A stretch of DNA of 64,000 nt, from assembly GCF_965363235.1 (NCBI RefSeq), contig NC_134844.1, positions 50,216,872-50,280,871 on the forward strand, read 5' to 3'. The notes under the pieces are model-generated. The model searched no databases. It saw nothing but the letters and a program-made list of their open reading frames with translations, and was not told where the DNA came from. Shown in pieces: positions 37,614 to 51,100 of this stretch. Positions within the stretch are counted from its first letter, which is position 1. Each line of letters starts with the position of its first letter. This stretch comes from Mytilus galloprovincialis. Its lineage: Eukaryota > Mollusca > Bivalvia > Mytilida > Mytilidae. The translations under genes and the position numbers were made by a program.

Positions 37614-38506
37614 ATGCCCCATTTATGAGCATTATATTTTGTGGTCTGTGAGTCCGTTCGTCCGTCCGTCCTTCCATTGGTCTGTCTGTCCCATTCAGGT
37701 TAAAGTTTTTGGTCGGGGTAGTTTTTGATGAAGTTGAAGTCCAATCAATTTGAAACTTAGTACACACTACAAAACACCTGTGATATCTTGGGTCCGTGAC
37801 TGAATTAAAGTATATAACTATGTGTAAGCCTTATTTTAGTATTGGGATTGTCATCTGATAAAGTCATGCTGATTATACTATTTTTACTTTTTGTTTCCGT
37901 ATTAATAAACTTTATTTCATATTCTTTTAATATTAAACCGACCTCATTGCACTCAATGCCTCTTACCTTAATTATATCCTACATTGCTCATATCATCAAT
38001 TTATTATTTGTGTATTATTTATAATATTGTGTATTTCACTAATGTTTATATAATCATTGTATGATGTTTTTGTATCTTGCCCGACAAGGGCCCATGATTG
38101 GTCTAATAAAATAATGTCTATACCAAGGGGATTATAAGATGCAAAGTTTTCTCTGCTTTCAAAATCTTTCTGTTTGAATCCGTCAACCTGGAACTTATCA
38201 ATTATTGGTAATATTAATCATTTGGAAAACAAAAGGTCCTGGAATGGAGTATTTTTTAATCAACAGCATTGTGCTATATTGGATATGTAATTATTATATA
38301 AAATTGAATTCTTTGATTTGTCGTTTTTACCCAATGACTGCTGACAAATTGGACCTCGTTATTTTAGTATTACAGATGTTCCCTATGATATAATATTTCT
38401 TATTTAAATGCCAAATTAGAGTTTTTACTCCATTTTCACGGTCCACTGAACATAGAAAATGATTTCAGATGGGGCGTGTGTGTACTATGGACACATTCTT
38501 GTTTTA
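37614..38506 (-). repeat. Dispersed repeat C, copy 3, interrupted by repeat D
   Basis: Starts atgccccatttatgagc with the tccgtccgtcc stretch and runs to cttagtacaca (37766). It resumes at tgttccctatgatataat (about 38377) and ends at acacattcttgtttta. The interruption is repeat D. Confidence 0.8.
37767..38376 (+). repeat. Dispersed repeat D, about 610 bp, inserted in repeat C
   Basis: From cacctgtgatatcttgggtc to gacctcgttattttagtatt. Parts recur at 61226-61498 and 61709-61890. No coding capacity and no terminal repeats recognised. Confidence 0.75.
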
Positions 38507-38509
38507 TAT

Positions 38510-40650
38510 ATCTATACTTCTAAATCTAAAGACCGTTTTTGTGTTCACCTGATAAATGTATAACCGAAGAAAGCTACAAGTCAAACTTATATATAAGGGT
38601 ATATATACTTGATAGGGTAAACTGAAAATTTCACCCCTTTACATCTAGAATGGTAAAAGTGACGCCAACAAAATTCAAGCTTAACTTGTGTTTTGTGGTT
38701 ATAAGCAGTACGTATAAGTTTCATAAAATTTGGTTCAGGCAAACTAAAGTAATTTATATAAGAGAACAGAAATCAATTTTTGAATCATGTATGGACGTAC
38801 ATACAAATTAGGGACGTATGCGTACATACTTACAGAAAAAAAAAAGGATAAACTCCATATGTTTAGGGAATAACAATAGAAGTATGACTCAGGAATAAAA
38901 AGTTCATATACACTAGATTCATACAGTCAATGTTGATCTGAGGGGCTTATAACCCCCCAACACATTTTAGTTGCTGCTGTGTAATTACCATTGACAAAAT
39001 GATTGAGGCAATGACATTTGAGATTTTTGTTTTAAGCCATTTATTTGATAGACTAGTAATTATTGTAGAACTGTAGTTAGGACGACACATTGTTGATTAT
39101 AGGTCAATCTTAAATAATCATACTGCCCCAGGAATAAAGTGCGAGGATAAAAAGTTCTGGATCCGCCACTGCATTGTTATTTGCACTAAGAAAGTCATTT
39201 TGCTAGTACATGTACAAATGTTATTAAATCATTTTAATAATTTCTACAACACTTGTCTTTAGCTTGATCTCGGTCTTGATACACTGAACTATATTCTCAG
39301 AAGTAGATGATGACTCGGTTGCTTTTAAATTATACGGATGCTATGATACTAATTGTCATTAAAACGTTTTTCTGTTGTAAGTTTGATACACTTGCGCATG
39401 CTGAACGAGTGAAGGTCCTTATATCCACATTGGAATGTGAAACAGTTAGTATTTCAATAACGGAATTAAAAGTTTTCAAATGATTTTTTTGCATCAAAAC
39501 TTTCAGATCGATGTCAGTTTGACAAAAGCAATGCACTTTTCTATTAAAGCTGGTATTTACCTTTACTCATTCTTGGCGTGAGACCTAAGCCAGTTAATTA
39601 TTGATTATTTTATATTCTATCACCTGTGTATTGTTAAAAGAAATCAAACCATTATCATTTGTCAATTATCCGTCAACTTGGTAACTTGTTCTCGCATACC
39701 GGACTCTTTCGATACACTCGGGCTTTTACTTAAAATATTCATGAATGAAACGCTGTCTCGCGTAGATTTCTTTTGATTTTCTCTTCAGCCAATGGCCGAT
39801 CCGCAAAGTAGTGTTTGTGATACTTATTTTTAAAATAAAGTTAAATTCATCTGAATTGTCGGTGAACATTCATTCCTTTTTTATTCAAGCTGTAATCTTT
39901 TCAAAAGACTTAGCGTAGCAACTCAAAATATCCAAGAATCAGAATTCGAAAACTAGTACTACATTATCTTGGAGCAGAACATTGCGATAGTCTGTCTCAC
40001 CTGTAGTTGAGGCCGACGCCTATGGAAAGTAGCTATAGCAAGCTATAGCAAACTTTCCAAAAAACCAAAAAAAATCAAAAGCAGATATTAAAATTATCTT
40101 TACCTTAAAAACAGTAAAAAGCATATTTATAAGATTTCAACAAATGGAAATTTTCTTATAAATACAAAATAACATGTCATGTTTACTATACACATCTTTC
40201 ATTGCTATTGTTTTTTACTTCAGTTAGCTAATGCAAAATTAACAAGACAAGTTCATCAAATTCAACTCTTGTATCTTCTTTTATTCTTATTTCGTCACCA
40301 AGGATACCAACATGCTGAGGAGTACCACTCCTCAATAAGGTTTTCCGGCTTGATCACATTTGCTAATGCCTCCATAATATGTGAATTCTAACATACTCCT
40401 AACTTAATAATGTGACTCTTAAGTCATATAATTATCTCTCACTTGGCCAGTGGATGAAGCCTTAGTGTTGCAAAGCATCAGAAATTAAAGATGACTTGCT
40501 CTTTAGATAAAGATACCATCATATCATCATTGGGTGCCATTTCATACCTTTTTTTACTATCAATCAGTTTTATTTCATTTGCTGCTCCCAGAACAACTGC
40601 TAATAGATACTGCCATCTGGGTTACTGCCTTTCCATCTCTTTAATTTAGT
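38510..40650. other. Region downstream of the unrecognised gene
   Basis: Anonymous sequence, with a solo end of element F at about 39158. Part of it may be 3' UTR if the stop-adjacent poly(A) signal is not used. Confidence 0.45.
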
Positions 40651-40656
40651 TTTATT
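40651..40656 (-). promoter_or_regulatory. Candidate poly(A) signal next to the stop codon
   Basis: The minus strand reads TGA TG AATAAA: the hexamer begins two bases after the stop of the unrecognised gene. If used, the 3' UTR would be only tens of bases long. Position and motif are seen; function is inferred. Confidence 0.35.
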
Positions 40657-40658
40657 CA

Positions 40659-42112
40659 TCAATGCTTAAAAGGCCTTGTTATCTGAATCCTTACTTCATT
40701 TCCTTGTGAATTCTTCTCTATTTCATTTACTTGTAATTTTTTCCAGGTTTCATGTACTTGTAATTTCTTCTCTAATTCAATTACTTGTGACTTCTCTATT
40801 TCATTTACTTGTAATTTCTTCCCGATTTCATTTACTTGTAAATTCTTCCCGACTTTATTTCCTTGAAATTTCTTCCCAACTTCATTTCCTTGTAATTTCT
40901 GTCCGACTTCATTTACATGTAAATTCTTTACTATTTCATTTTCTTGTGATTTTTTCTCTAATTCATTCACATGTGAATTCTTCTCTATTTCATTTCCTTG
41001 TAATTTTTTCTCTATTTCATTTACTTGTGAATTTTTCTCTATTTCATTTTCTTGTAATTTTGTCCCTATTCCATTTACTTTTGACTTTTTCAATATTTCA
41101 TTTACTCGTAATTTCATCTCTATTTCATTTACTTGTGAATTCTTATCTATTTCATATACTTGTAATTTCGTCTCTATTCCATGAACTTGTAATATCTTCT
41201 CTAAGTTTTTATTCTTTGCCTTCAGATCAGTTAACATAGCTGTAAGTTGTTTTAATTTTATAATTTTTTCACTTTCTGTCAAAGCTGTATTTGCCTTGGT
41301 ACTTGACAACCAATTTATTTCTTCAGGTGGAACTTTTTTCTTAAGACGATTTTTCCTTTTGTGAAGAGACTTACGATAGACCTGGCAACTTTTACATCTT
41401 TCTACTCTTGACAGCAAAGTGCAGTAAGATGACCTTATGGTGCTCTTGTAGTGGAAGTTTTTATTATATGCACCCAAATCATCCTCTCTATATCCTGCAA
41501 AGGTTGAAGAAGGCTTATTACTATAGTAACCTGGAAAAGGCAAATCCATTTGAAAATCAGGTTCTGGGTTGCCAATACATACTTGGTGGCATGATGCTGT
41601 ACGGAGCAGCTCCTGTACATGTTGTGTACTTAGAAACTTGACGGGTAGGCCAGGTGTGTCCCATATGGCATGACTCTTTGGTAATTGTACACCATGAACA
41701 ACTATTTCAGCTTGAAAATTGTCATAAATGGTTACGCACGTTTTGACTGTTGGATTTTCTGTGTCATACAAATCAACATACCGAATATACTTTGAGTTTT
41801 TGACCAATTCAAAAGGGCCATGTTCATTTAAATTTTGCTCACAGTCTTTTTTAAGCATATCAAACAAGTGTTTAGATTTTTCAAGCACAAATTCAACCAC
41901 ATTAATGTTTGGTTGGTAAAGGTAACTATGGTCTAAAGCAACATAAAACTGGTGCCCTTCACTATCAACCATATCTATTCTATGATCCTCACTGGTACCA
42001 TGGTGAACATTTGGAACTTCCCCGAACTTTTTGTATTTGTCATCTCTACTGCACAAACTTGTAATTGTAGTATGATGAGTATTTGGAATATTCCAGAACT
42101 TATGGTATTTGC
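40659..42112 (-). CDS. Unrecognised gene: large terminal exon with coding minisatellite
   Basis: 1454 nt, 483 residues plus stop, entered in phase 1 through acceptor CTTTTTTAG. The in-frame ATG at about 42125 lies in the intron and is not a start. The first 250 or so residues form an unrecognised, non-repetitive domain. Cysteines in SSYCTLL and RCKSCQ are followed by YRKSLHKRKNRLKKK, then a helical stretch. From about 41200 down to 40680 lie about 19 copies of a nine-residue unit close to LQVNEIEKK (27-bp DNA unit). The end is TGATG followed at once by AATAAA (40651-40656), a possible poly(A) signal next to the stop. Confidence 0.85.
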
Positions 42113-45100
42113 CTAAAAAAGACATTATAAATGTTATAACAAGTACATGTATAAATAAATACTGTAAATTCAGAAATTATTGCGATATTTTTATTATTGC
42201 GAAAAATGCAATAGGGTTATAATCACAATAATTAAAACTCGCATTTTAAAATTTTTTATATGAATTGAACAGGATTTTTCTAAATATCGCAAAAATTAAA
42301 ATTGCATTTTAGTCTAAAATGTCAAAATCCCAATAATAAATGCACGCAATAATTTCTGAATTTACAGTATTCATTTTAATATAAAAATTGTATAAATGTT
42401 TACAGCGAAATATAGGTCAAAAGGGACCAGGTGTTGATACATGTAATTACAATCACTTATTGATATAATGTTTAATATCATAAAACACATGTCACTATAA
42501 TAAAAGATTTGGTATTGGAATTTGTGTTGGTATCGTATAAAATTTCCATGAGTACATTTTGGGTGGACACAGGACATTGTGCAATGCTATTATTTTCCAT
42601 GTTTAGTTAACCATAAATTTTGGTTCAAAACCTAGGATTTATTTGATATATAATTTTAGAATAGAAATTGTTTGGACCTTATGTCAAAGAGACAATTAAC
42701 CGACAACCAAAGAGCAGGGAACAGTCTAAGATCACTAATGGGTCTTGAATAGAGAGGTGGGTGTCAGGTAGCCCCTAAACAAAACTTGTAAAAGATCAAT
42801 TCATAATTGACATGAAGTGTACTAGTTTTAAGTTGATATGACTTCAACTTTATTATAAATAGTTATCCACTTGTATGTTTGTCCATCTGATGAGTTAAGC
42901 CTTTTTCAACTGATTTTTATAGTTTGTTCTTATGTTGTACTGTTATACCACTGTCCCAGGTTAGAGGGAGGGTTGGGATCCCGCTAACATGATTAACCCT
43001 GCCACAATATTTATGTATGTGCCTGTCCCAAGTCAGGAGCCTGTAATTCAGTGGTTGTCGTTCGTTTATGTGTAACATATTTGTTTTTCGTTCATTTTTT
43101 TTACATAATTAAGGTCGTTAGTTTTCTCGTTTGAATACATTGTCTTATCGGGACCTTTTATAGCTCACTATGCGGTATGGGCTTTGCTCATTGTTGAAGG
43201 TCCTACAGTGACCTATAGGTGTTAATGTCTGTGTCATTTTGGTCTTTTGTGGATAGTTGTCTCATTGGCAATCATACCACATCTTCTTTTTTTATATCAA
43301 AGGTTCCAGGATTATAACCTTAAACTAACTTGACCAAAAACTGTCAGATTATATTGTATAGATTATGCATAGAAATTGGAAATAAATGAATATTATACAT
43401 TTTTGGAAAACAATTCAGCGTGGTAAGTATTAAGGCACATGGTGGTAGAAACTAAATTTATTCTTGTTTTAGGTTCTATTTTCATCTTATTTAGAGTCAG
43501 AATGGGTTATTAAGGCCTCCAGATACAAGGGAATTATCTTTAACACAGTTTAAAGTTTATTTTTATATTTTATTTTTATTTATTAACCCTTACCATGCTG
43601 CGACTGTCAAACAACGGGTGTACCCAAACCACTGTTATTTGGCTCCAATTGCTTTCCATACTATTAGAAGACAACTGTATGATACTTATTTCGAATTTAT
43701 GCATGTTCCCTCAACCTGAGGCTATCTACTTAAATTTTCTCATGTATAAATTGCATTTTTAGCTCAAATACAAATTTGAAAAATTGAAATCAGATAAAAA
43801 TGGGTTTTCCCTTCAGTTCCTTACACAGGAAGTTCAGAAGCCTAAAACTTGCAAAAATAGTGCAAACCTGTAAGCATATTAATACTGATGTTAAATATTA
43901 CTGAAATATACATAGGAATTGACTCCTTCCAGTTTCAGGTCCAGTTAAAGAAAAAATCGGAAATAGTCATGAAAATTCTGTATTTTTGGTTTAAATGATC
44001 TTCTTTAGACTGCTGAACCCAGATCCCAGATCAGATCCACTCCCAACTAACAAATGATTTTTTTCCGTCTTTTTTTCTTGACCCCTGAAGATCCACATTT
44101 CTTTGAGGTACTGTCCAAATTTTAGATTTAAAGTTTCCGAGTTTAAAGGCAGGGGGTTTAATTATCAATCAAATGCTGACAAGATTATCAACTAAAAGAA
44201 AGCAACTTTCCAACTAAACAAATTCTTTATCAAGTCATTTACATACAAGTATATGATATATTAACCTTCAACATGTGCAACTTTAATGTTCTCAGCAACC
44301 AACTGATGATTCTCATGCAAACACACTTCATCAGTTACAGTATCTTCAACAATATGATTGTCAAGCAAATCTGAAAAAAAATTAAAAAGACCAATTAGTC
44401 CCTGTTAGTCTATACAGTCGATTCCACTTAATTGCATACCGCTTATTAGCATAATTCGGTTAATTGCATACTTTTCTCCTGCACAAAATCATTTCCCATT
44501 CATCTTATGTTAAAGTGTACGGTTATATGCATAGCCCCACAAATGGCATTTCGGTTAATTGCATAGAAAATAATCGCCAGCTAGATATGCTTAGTTAAAA
44601 CTGACGAGATTTTTGACCGGAAACAGAAATTTGGTAAGTATATTTTTTTTGAATGCATCATAATTTTTGATATTATTTCAGATTTACTTCTGTGTTATTT
44701 AAATAAAGTTTTTAACAGTTTCTTTCATGTTTATATGATTATAAACAAGAATGTGTCCTCAGTACACGAATGCCCCACTCGCACTATCATTTTCCATGTT
44801 CAGTGGACCGTGAAATTGGGGTTAAAACTCTAATTTGGCATTAAAATTAGAAAGATCATATCATAGGGAACATGTGTACTAAGTTTGAATTCGATTGGAC
44901 TTCAACTTCATCAAAAACTACCTTGACCAAAAACTTTAACCTGGAGCGGGACAGACGGACGAACGGACAGACAGACGGACAGACGGACGAACGGACGCAC
45001 AGACCAGAAAACATAATGCCCCTCTACTATCGTAGGTGGGGCATTAAAAGGCCTCAATGTGTACACAGGTAATGTTTCCCATATTCTATTTTAAGCCTCG

Positions 45101-48100
45101 AGGTCATAAAAATGTCAATCAGCTGATTGTTGTAAAAACACAACCATTTTATGATCTTCTATCTCAAAAGGTGTTAATTATTGATTGCATTTCAAACATT
45201 GTTCATAGATTACCTTTTGGGTGTATTTTTAAAACAATAACGCCTGCTAATTATCGATCATTATCCAATGTGCAATCTCGTAATTTGGCTAGGGGTGATC
45301 TACATTTATGTTAAATATTACAGGGCATTTATATATGGTTGAAGAATTTCATACATCAATCTTTTATTTTAAATATTTTTTGAAAAGAACATTAACTTAA
45401 TTTTATTATATTTTCTCACTTTCAACACTCGTGTCCAGCAAATAACCCTTGCAGGGCCCCATTACCTGTTAACTGCTTTGCATATAAGAAACTTACGAGG
45501 TTAAAGTTACAGTGTTACATCACTGTGCAATTGGTAAATACTGCATATTAAAGGCAGTTCATTACACATTTGTTGTATCAAATGATTATAAACTGTGTAG
45601 CAGTTTAACAATTTGTTTTAATCAAAGAGTAACAATATAATTTGTACATCCGGGTCATAGAAACAAATCTATTTTTAGAACAATTTTATTTTCGTATCTC
45701 AGGTAAAGGAAAAGTTGGTACATAAATAAACTAAAACTAAATGTGTTTATAAACTTTATTGAAATAATACAGAGGCGGATTTAGGAGGGGGGCCCAGGGG
45801 GCCCGGGCCCCCCTTTTTGGGAAAAAAATTGGTTGCTTATATAGGGAATCACTGAAGCGTGACTGGAGCGGGCCCCCTCTTAGGTCAGTCAGTGGGCCCC
45901 CACTTATGAAAATTTCTGGATCCGCCACTGTAATAAACAATGAAATAAAATGCATGACACTAGACAGATAACTTTTATTAGAATAAATAATCATTCAATA
46001 TGTTGTCATCTTTCTTCAGGATTTCCTTTACTGATCTGCACTATCGATGTTATTTGACTCCGTATTTTGGCATTTCGGATATAAGCATACTCCGCTTTAT
46101 TGCATAATTTCGTCTGACAAATAGGCTATGCAAATAACCGGAATGTACTGTATAACCACCATTCTGTCAATTTATGTTAAATATTTCAAAATAATTCTAT
46201 GACCATAATAATAACATGAATAAGAGAACAGATTTCCAATGTTCCCTGTGTTGCAATATAATTGATCTATCCAAGGTACAAGGGAAGCAACTACAAAAAA
46301 ACACTTTTTTTGTTCTTGAAAAAATCTAAATGATCTTGGAGAAACGAAGTCTTCAAAGCAAATACAATTTAAATTAAATGTGAATTCATTATAATTAATA
46401 TTTCCAAGAGATGTAACTTCTTGAAAACATTTGATCAGTACTTATTTTCGAAAGTGTCAAAGGCATTGCTGATATAAACCTATGATATAACATTCATGAA
46501 ATTCTGACCAGAATTGAACACATAAAAGCCCTAAAAATGCAATTTTCCATAGTCAATGTTTCCAAAGTGCACATCTCTTAAAAAAAATAAAGAATCAGCA
46601 CTGACTAATTCTAACTAGGCAAAAATATTGATAAAAATTTCATAAAAATTGGTCATCAAAGACAATAAGGGACATAACTCTAAAACAAATTGATACACAC
46701 TGATTTTCAAGACAATGCTGATAAAAACCTTTGATATAAGTTTCATAAAAATCTGTATAATTCAAAAAATTTTGCTGCTGTAAATTTTACCATCAGTATC
46801 AAGAACATCATTATCTGGACACTCTAGTTTAACTGAAATGTCTGAAGGTGTAATCAACGTATCTGTGGGTCTCTCCCTAACCATGTGTACTGAAATACAA
46901 ATGAAAACCTATCTTTTAATAATTTTATGAACTCAACATTTCTGTATAAGCAATAAATATATTCAATGAGTATTTAGTTAATAACATAAACAGTATGCTT
47001 TGCATGAGGGAGATCCATTTTTAATTTTGAATAATTTTTTCCAAATTTTTGTATTAAACAGGAAATCCATGTTGGCTAGAAGCACAAACTAGCATTTATT
47101 TAAAGCCTTTTTGACAGTGTCCAATATCTATCTAGTGTGTATTCAGAATTCTCCATAGTTAAATTTTAGAAGTTAAATCAAAATGTCTTGCTAAAGTTAG
47201 TTTCTTGGCTGAAATAATTTTTCATTTATATAGGGTTGAAGAGAGCAAAAAAAAAAAATCATACTATAGAATAAATGGCTAAAGGAGTAGGTTCGGTAAG
47301 GGCCATATTTGGCCCCAATTATAAAGTTCATGGTTACAAGACAATAATTGTTTTAAGTTGCCTTAAAGACATGTGAGAAAGTTAAACAGAGCTGTTTTTG
47401 TCAAAGTTTAATTCTAACACGTTGATTTTTACATCCCAAAAAGGTCAAGATAAGGGATTTTGGTGAAATTTGACAAAATCAGCTGGATTTCAACCAAATA
47501 AAGGACTAGGAAACATAGAGTGCAGGCGTCGACAAGCTTAATATTCAAATAAGACATGTTAAATGTCTTCACAAACATTATTTTAAAAGATCTTTGTTGT
47601 CGACGTATGCGCTCTATGTTTCCTGTCAAATAATCTTTGGAAATTTACCTATTTTCATTGACTTTTTCGTGAAAAATCAATATGAGTACAACTTGTGACG
47701 TCATAATGAATCGCAGAAACGTAAAATTTTCTACAAAATAGCTTATATCCTACCTAGTCAATGTATTAGCCATAATTTATCGTGATATTGGTCAATAAAT
47801 CCGAATTTGAAATTTACGCTAAAAAAGGGGGCCATTTTAGGACCTTATCGAACATACTCCTTTAGGTATTTATCACATCTATAAATTTTACCATCAGTAT
47901 CCTGGATTTCATTATCTGGACACTCTAGTTTAACTGAAATGTCTGAAGAGGTAATCAACGTCTCTGTGGGTCTCTCACTAACCATGTGTACTAAAATAAA
48001 GATTCATACATACTGTTAAATATTTTTTTTACTCATGAAACATGTACAACTCTGCTTAGTAATTAATGAATTATTACAATAAATGAATATTGAGCTCAAC

Positions 48101-51100
48101 TAATATAGCTTTTATGTGACAGTAAACAATATCTATCTAGTATGTGTTCAAAAATCTTTAAGGAATGACTGTAATATTTTTTCTGTCTATGAAGAAATAA
48201 CATAAAAAATGTGGTGCACACTGAATAACGCGCGTAGCGGGTTATTTAACAGTGTGCACCACATTTTTTATGTTATTTCGAATAGACAGAAAAAATATTT
48301 TAGTCATTTCTTATAATTTAATTCTAAATTCCATTTTAAACCGTAGAAAACCATGAAAAAACATTGATGACGTCATGGTCATATGACTAAAGGAGTAGGT
48401 CCGGTAAGGACCGATTTTGGCCTCAAATTTCAGGTTCATCTGACGAAAGATTTTGACCACTTTTTAAACACTTAAGTGTCTATTTTATTTGAATTAATTA
48501 GTTTATGTGAAAGATTTTAACAGATTTAGTCATTAAAAACGATCCGATTCAAGCTCAAATATGAAAAATCTACCTAATATGCCGAAAAATGTCACTTTTC
48601 AGATGGTTTTTGGTTAAAATGAAAGTGGCCGCATCTGTGTTCATCCTCAACCTTTATATATGTTATGTATTATCGTAATATACAACTGACATTTCAATAT
48701 TAAGGATGAACACGAATGCGGCCACTTTCATTTTACACGAAAACCGTCTAAAATTTAACTAAAATGCTAGAATTATGAGGATTTTAGTAATTTAGCATGA
48801 CTTAATGGTGCTAGTACCGGATATATGTGCATTGTTTTGTCAAAAATAGCCCATATTTATGTAGCAGAGGCATTCTACTGTCCAATAAATAACTTAAGGT
48901 TTACATTTTAACAATTTTGTAAAACTGCTATATTTTGGGGCCAAAAAGGGGTCTTACTGAACCTACTCCTTATGTCTATGGGCTCATAACAAAATAACAT
49001 CAGCCAATCAGAAGACGCGTTACATCTAAAACTAAATTATTCATAATTAAAGTTAAGAATTTTAAGTTACTTTTTTTTAAAGTAAAGGCAACATGTCTTG
49101 CTTTGTAATCATTTACATGTAGTTGCTTGGCTGAAAATTTCTTCATTATATATAGTGCTAGGAATGGACGGAGCAAATCATTCATTAAATATTTGATATG
49201 AATGAATTTATGATCGTTTCATTTTAAAGATTATTGTCTTAATCTAGGTTTTTATCCAGTCATAAAATTTTCAAATGCAACATTATTTTTTTATTTGGTT
49301 TATAAAGAAAATTTAGAAACTTGAGGTTACATGGTTACTAAAGCTTGCACACAGATAAAAAGAGTGGAATATTTGATTAGTAGTTATTTACTTATATGCA
49401 ATGAAATATTATGTGAAATTTTGTCTATAGTCATGAACAGTACTGGATAGGATAAAACTTTACTCATGCCAAGTCTTTCTTCATTGAAACAAAGAGAAAT
49501 ACATGTAGGGGAAATCAATGGTGTGTATTACACCTTAAAGTCATATGAAACGAGTGACTGGTCAAAAATAATGTTTATCCAATTCTTGAACCAATGCATG
49601 TTTTTTTTTCATAAACTTAGTCTTCTGTGCACGATTTTATCATCTTTTAGGTAACCACATTGTATAAATGGCAATTTTTTCCTCCCTCTGTCTGTTATGA
49701 AGTGAAAATATGGCAGCTCTTAAATGTCATCTTTAGAAGCCGAAGTTTACGGATTGACACCTTATAGTAAACAACCAACAATTAAACTTGGATATTGAGC
49801 ACCTGTTTAACATGTACAATCAGATAATAGTTTATTATATAAGGACAGATCCATGCGTTACTTGGGATCACTGGATTTTTACGAGAGGGTCACGCTGAGG
49901 TCACTTTGCATACAGAAAATATATCTGCGAATTACTTCAAGTTCCTGGAAGCAAACAATTCAAATAAAGTAAATTTCTTCTAAATATGATCAAGTAAAAG
50001 TATATGTACATAAGTTTTATAATGAAAACTATACATTTAGTTATAAAAAACATATATGCATTATTTTTTCTAATTTGAGGTTTCATATGACTTTAAGGAT
50101 TAATGTCTAATAAAATTAAGTATTTATCTAGTCATAAATTTTTGCATCTATAAAATTTACCATCAGTATCATGGAATTCATTATCTGCATAACACTCTAG
50201 TTTCAATGAACTGTTTGTAGAAGTAATCAACCTGTCTTTGGATCCCTCACTGATCATGCGTACTAAAATAGAGATGGAAACAAAGACAATGAAAGAGTTA
50301 AATACTTAATTTATCAACATGCACAAGTAAGTACAACTCTATATAATTAGTACATTTTTAATAAATACATTAAAAGAATATTTAGTTAAACTAGAATAAT
50401 CAAAATAATTTCTTCATGTCATGCTCTATGTGCTCCTTTTAACATGGCATGGCATTATATTTGACCATATTTTACTGCTCCCTAATGCTTAGTGTATTCT
50501 CATGATTGTTAAAATGAACATAAAGCATGAAATTAAAGAATTTATTTCTTAAACAAATGCTAACAATATCAACTTTTGACGAGTTTAAAAATCTAGAGGC
50601 TCTTAAGAGCCTGTGTCGCTCACCTTGGTCTATGTGCATATTAAACAAAAGACAGAGATCCATGATTAAATTGGGTTTTGGTGATGCTGATGTGTTTGTA
50701 GATCTTACTTTACTAAATATTCTTGCTACTTACAATAATCTCTATCGATAATGAACTTGGCCCATTACATAATTAGTTACAGAGGAAAATATTTTTAAAA
50801 TTTACAAAAATTTACAAAATTTATGAAAAATGCTAAAAATTGACTGTAAAGGGCAATACCTCCATAAGGGGTCAACTGACCATTTTCATCATGTTGATTT
50901 ATTTTGCTGAACATTATTGCTGTTTACAGTTTATCTCTATCTATAATAATATTCAAGATAATAACCAAAGACGGCAAAATTTCCTTGAAATTACCAATAA
51001 AGGGGTAGCAACCCAACAACGGGTTTTCAGATTCATCTGAAAATTTCAGGGCAGATAGATTTTAATTTTAATACTGTCAGATTTGCTCTAAATGCTTTGG

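Larger units (their letters stand above)
44415..46150. mobile_element. Element N, pogo/Tc1-like non-autonomous DNA transposon, 1.74 kb
   Basis: Termini CAGTCGATTCCACTTAATTG and AAATAACCGGAATGTACTG are inverted repeats flanked by TA. Further ttaattgcata-type motifs lie inside both ends. It holds repeat C (44753-45045) and element F (45770-45932). No transposase frame was recognised; the rest (45050-45770) is anonymous AT-rich DNA. It lies in an intron of the unrecognised gene. Confidence 0.72.

Noticed and set aside
40676-41239. 187-residue Leu/Phe-rich frame on the plus strand
   Set aside because: Antisense mirror of the coding minisatellite of the minus-strand gene.
42113-42125. In-frame ATG as the start of the 488-residue frame
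   Set aside because: The CTTTTTTAG acceptor and the upstream exons in matching phase show translation enters from the previous exon.
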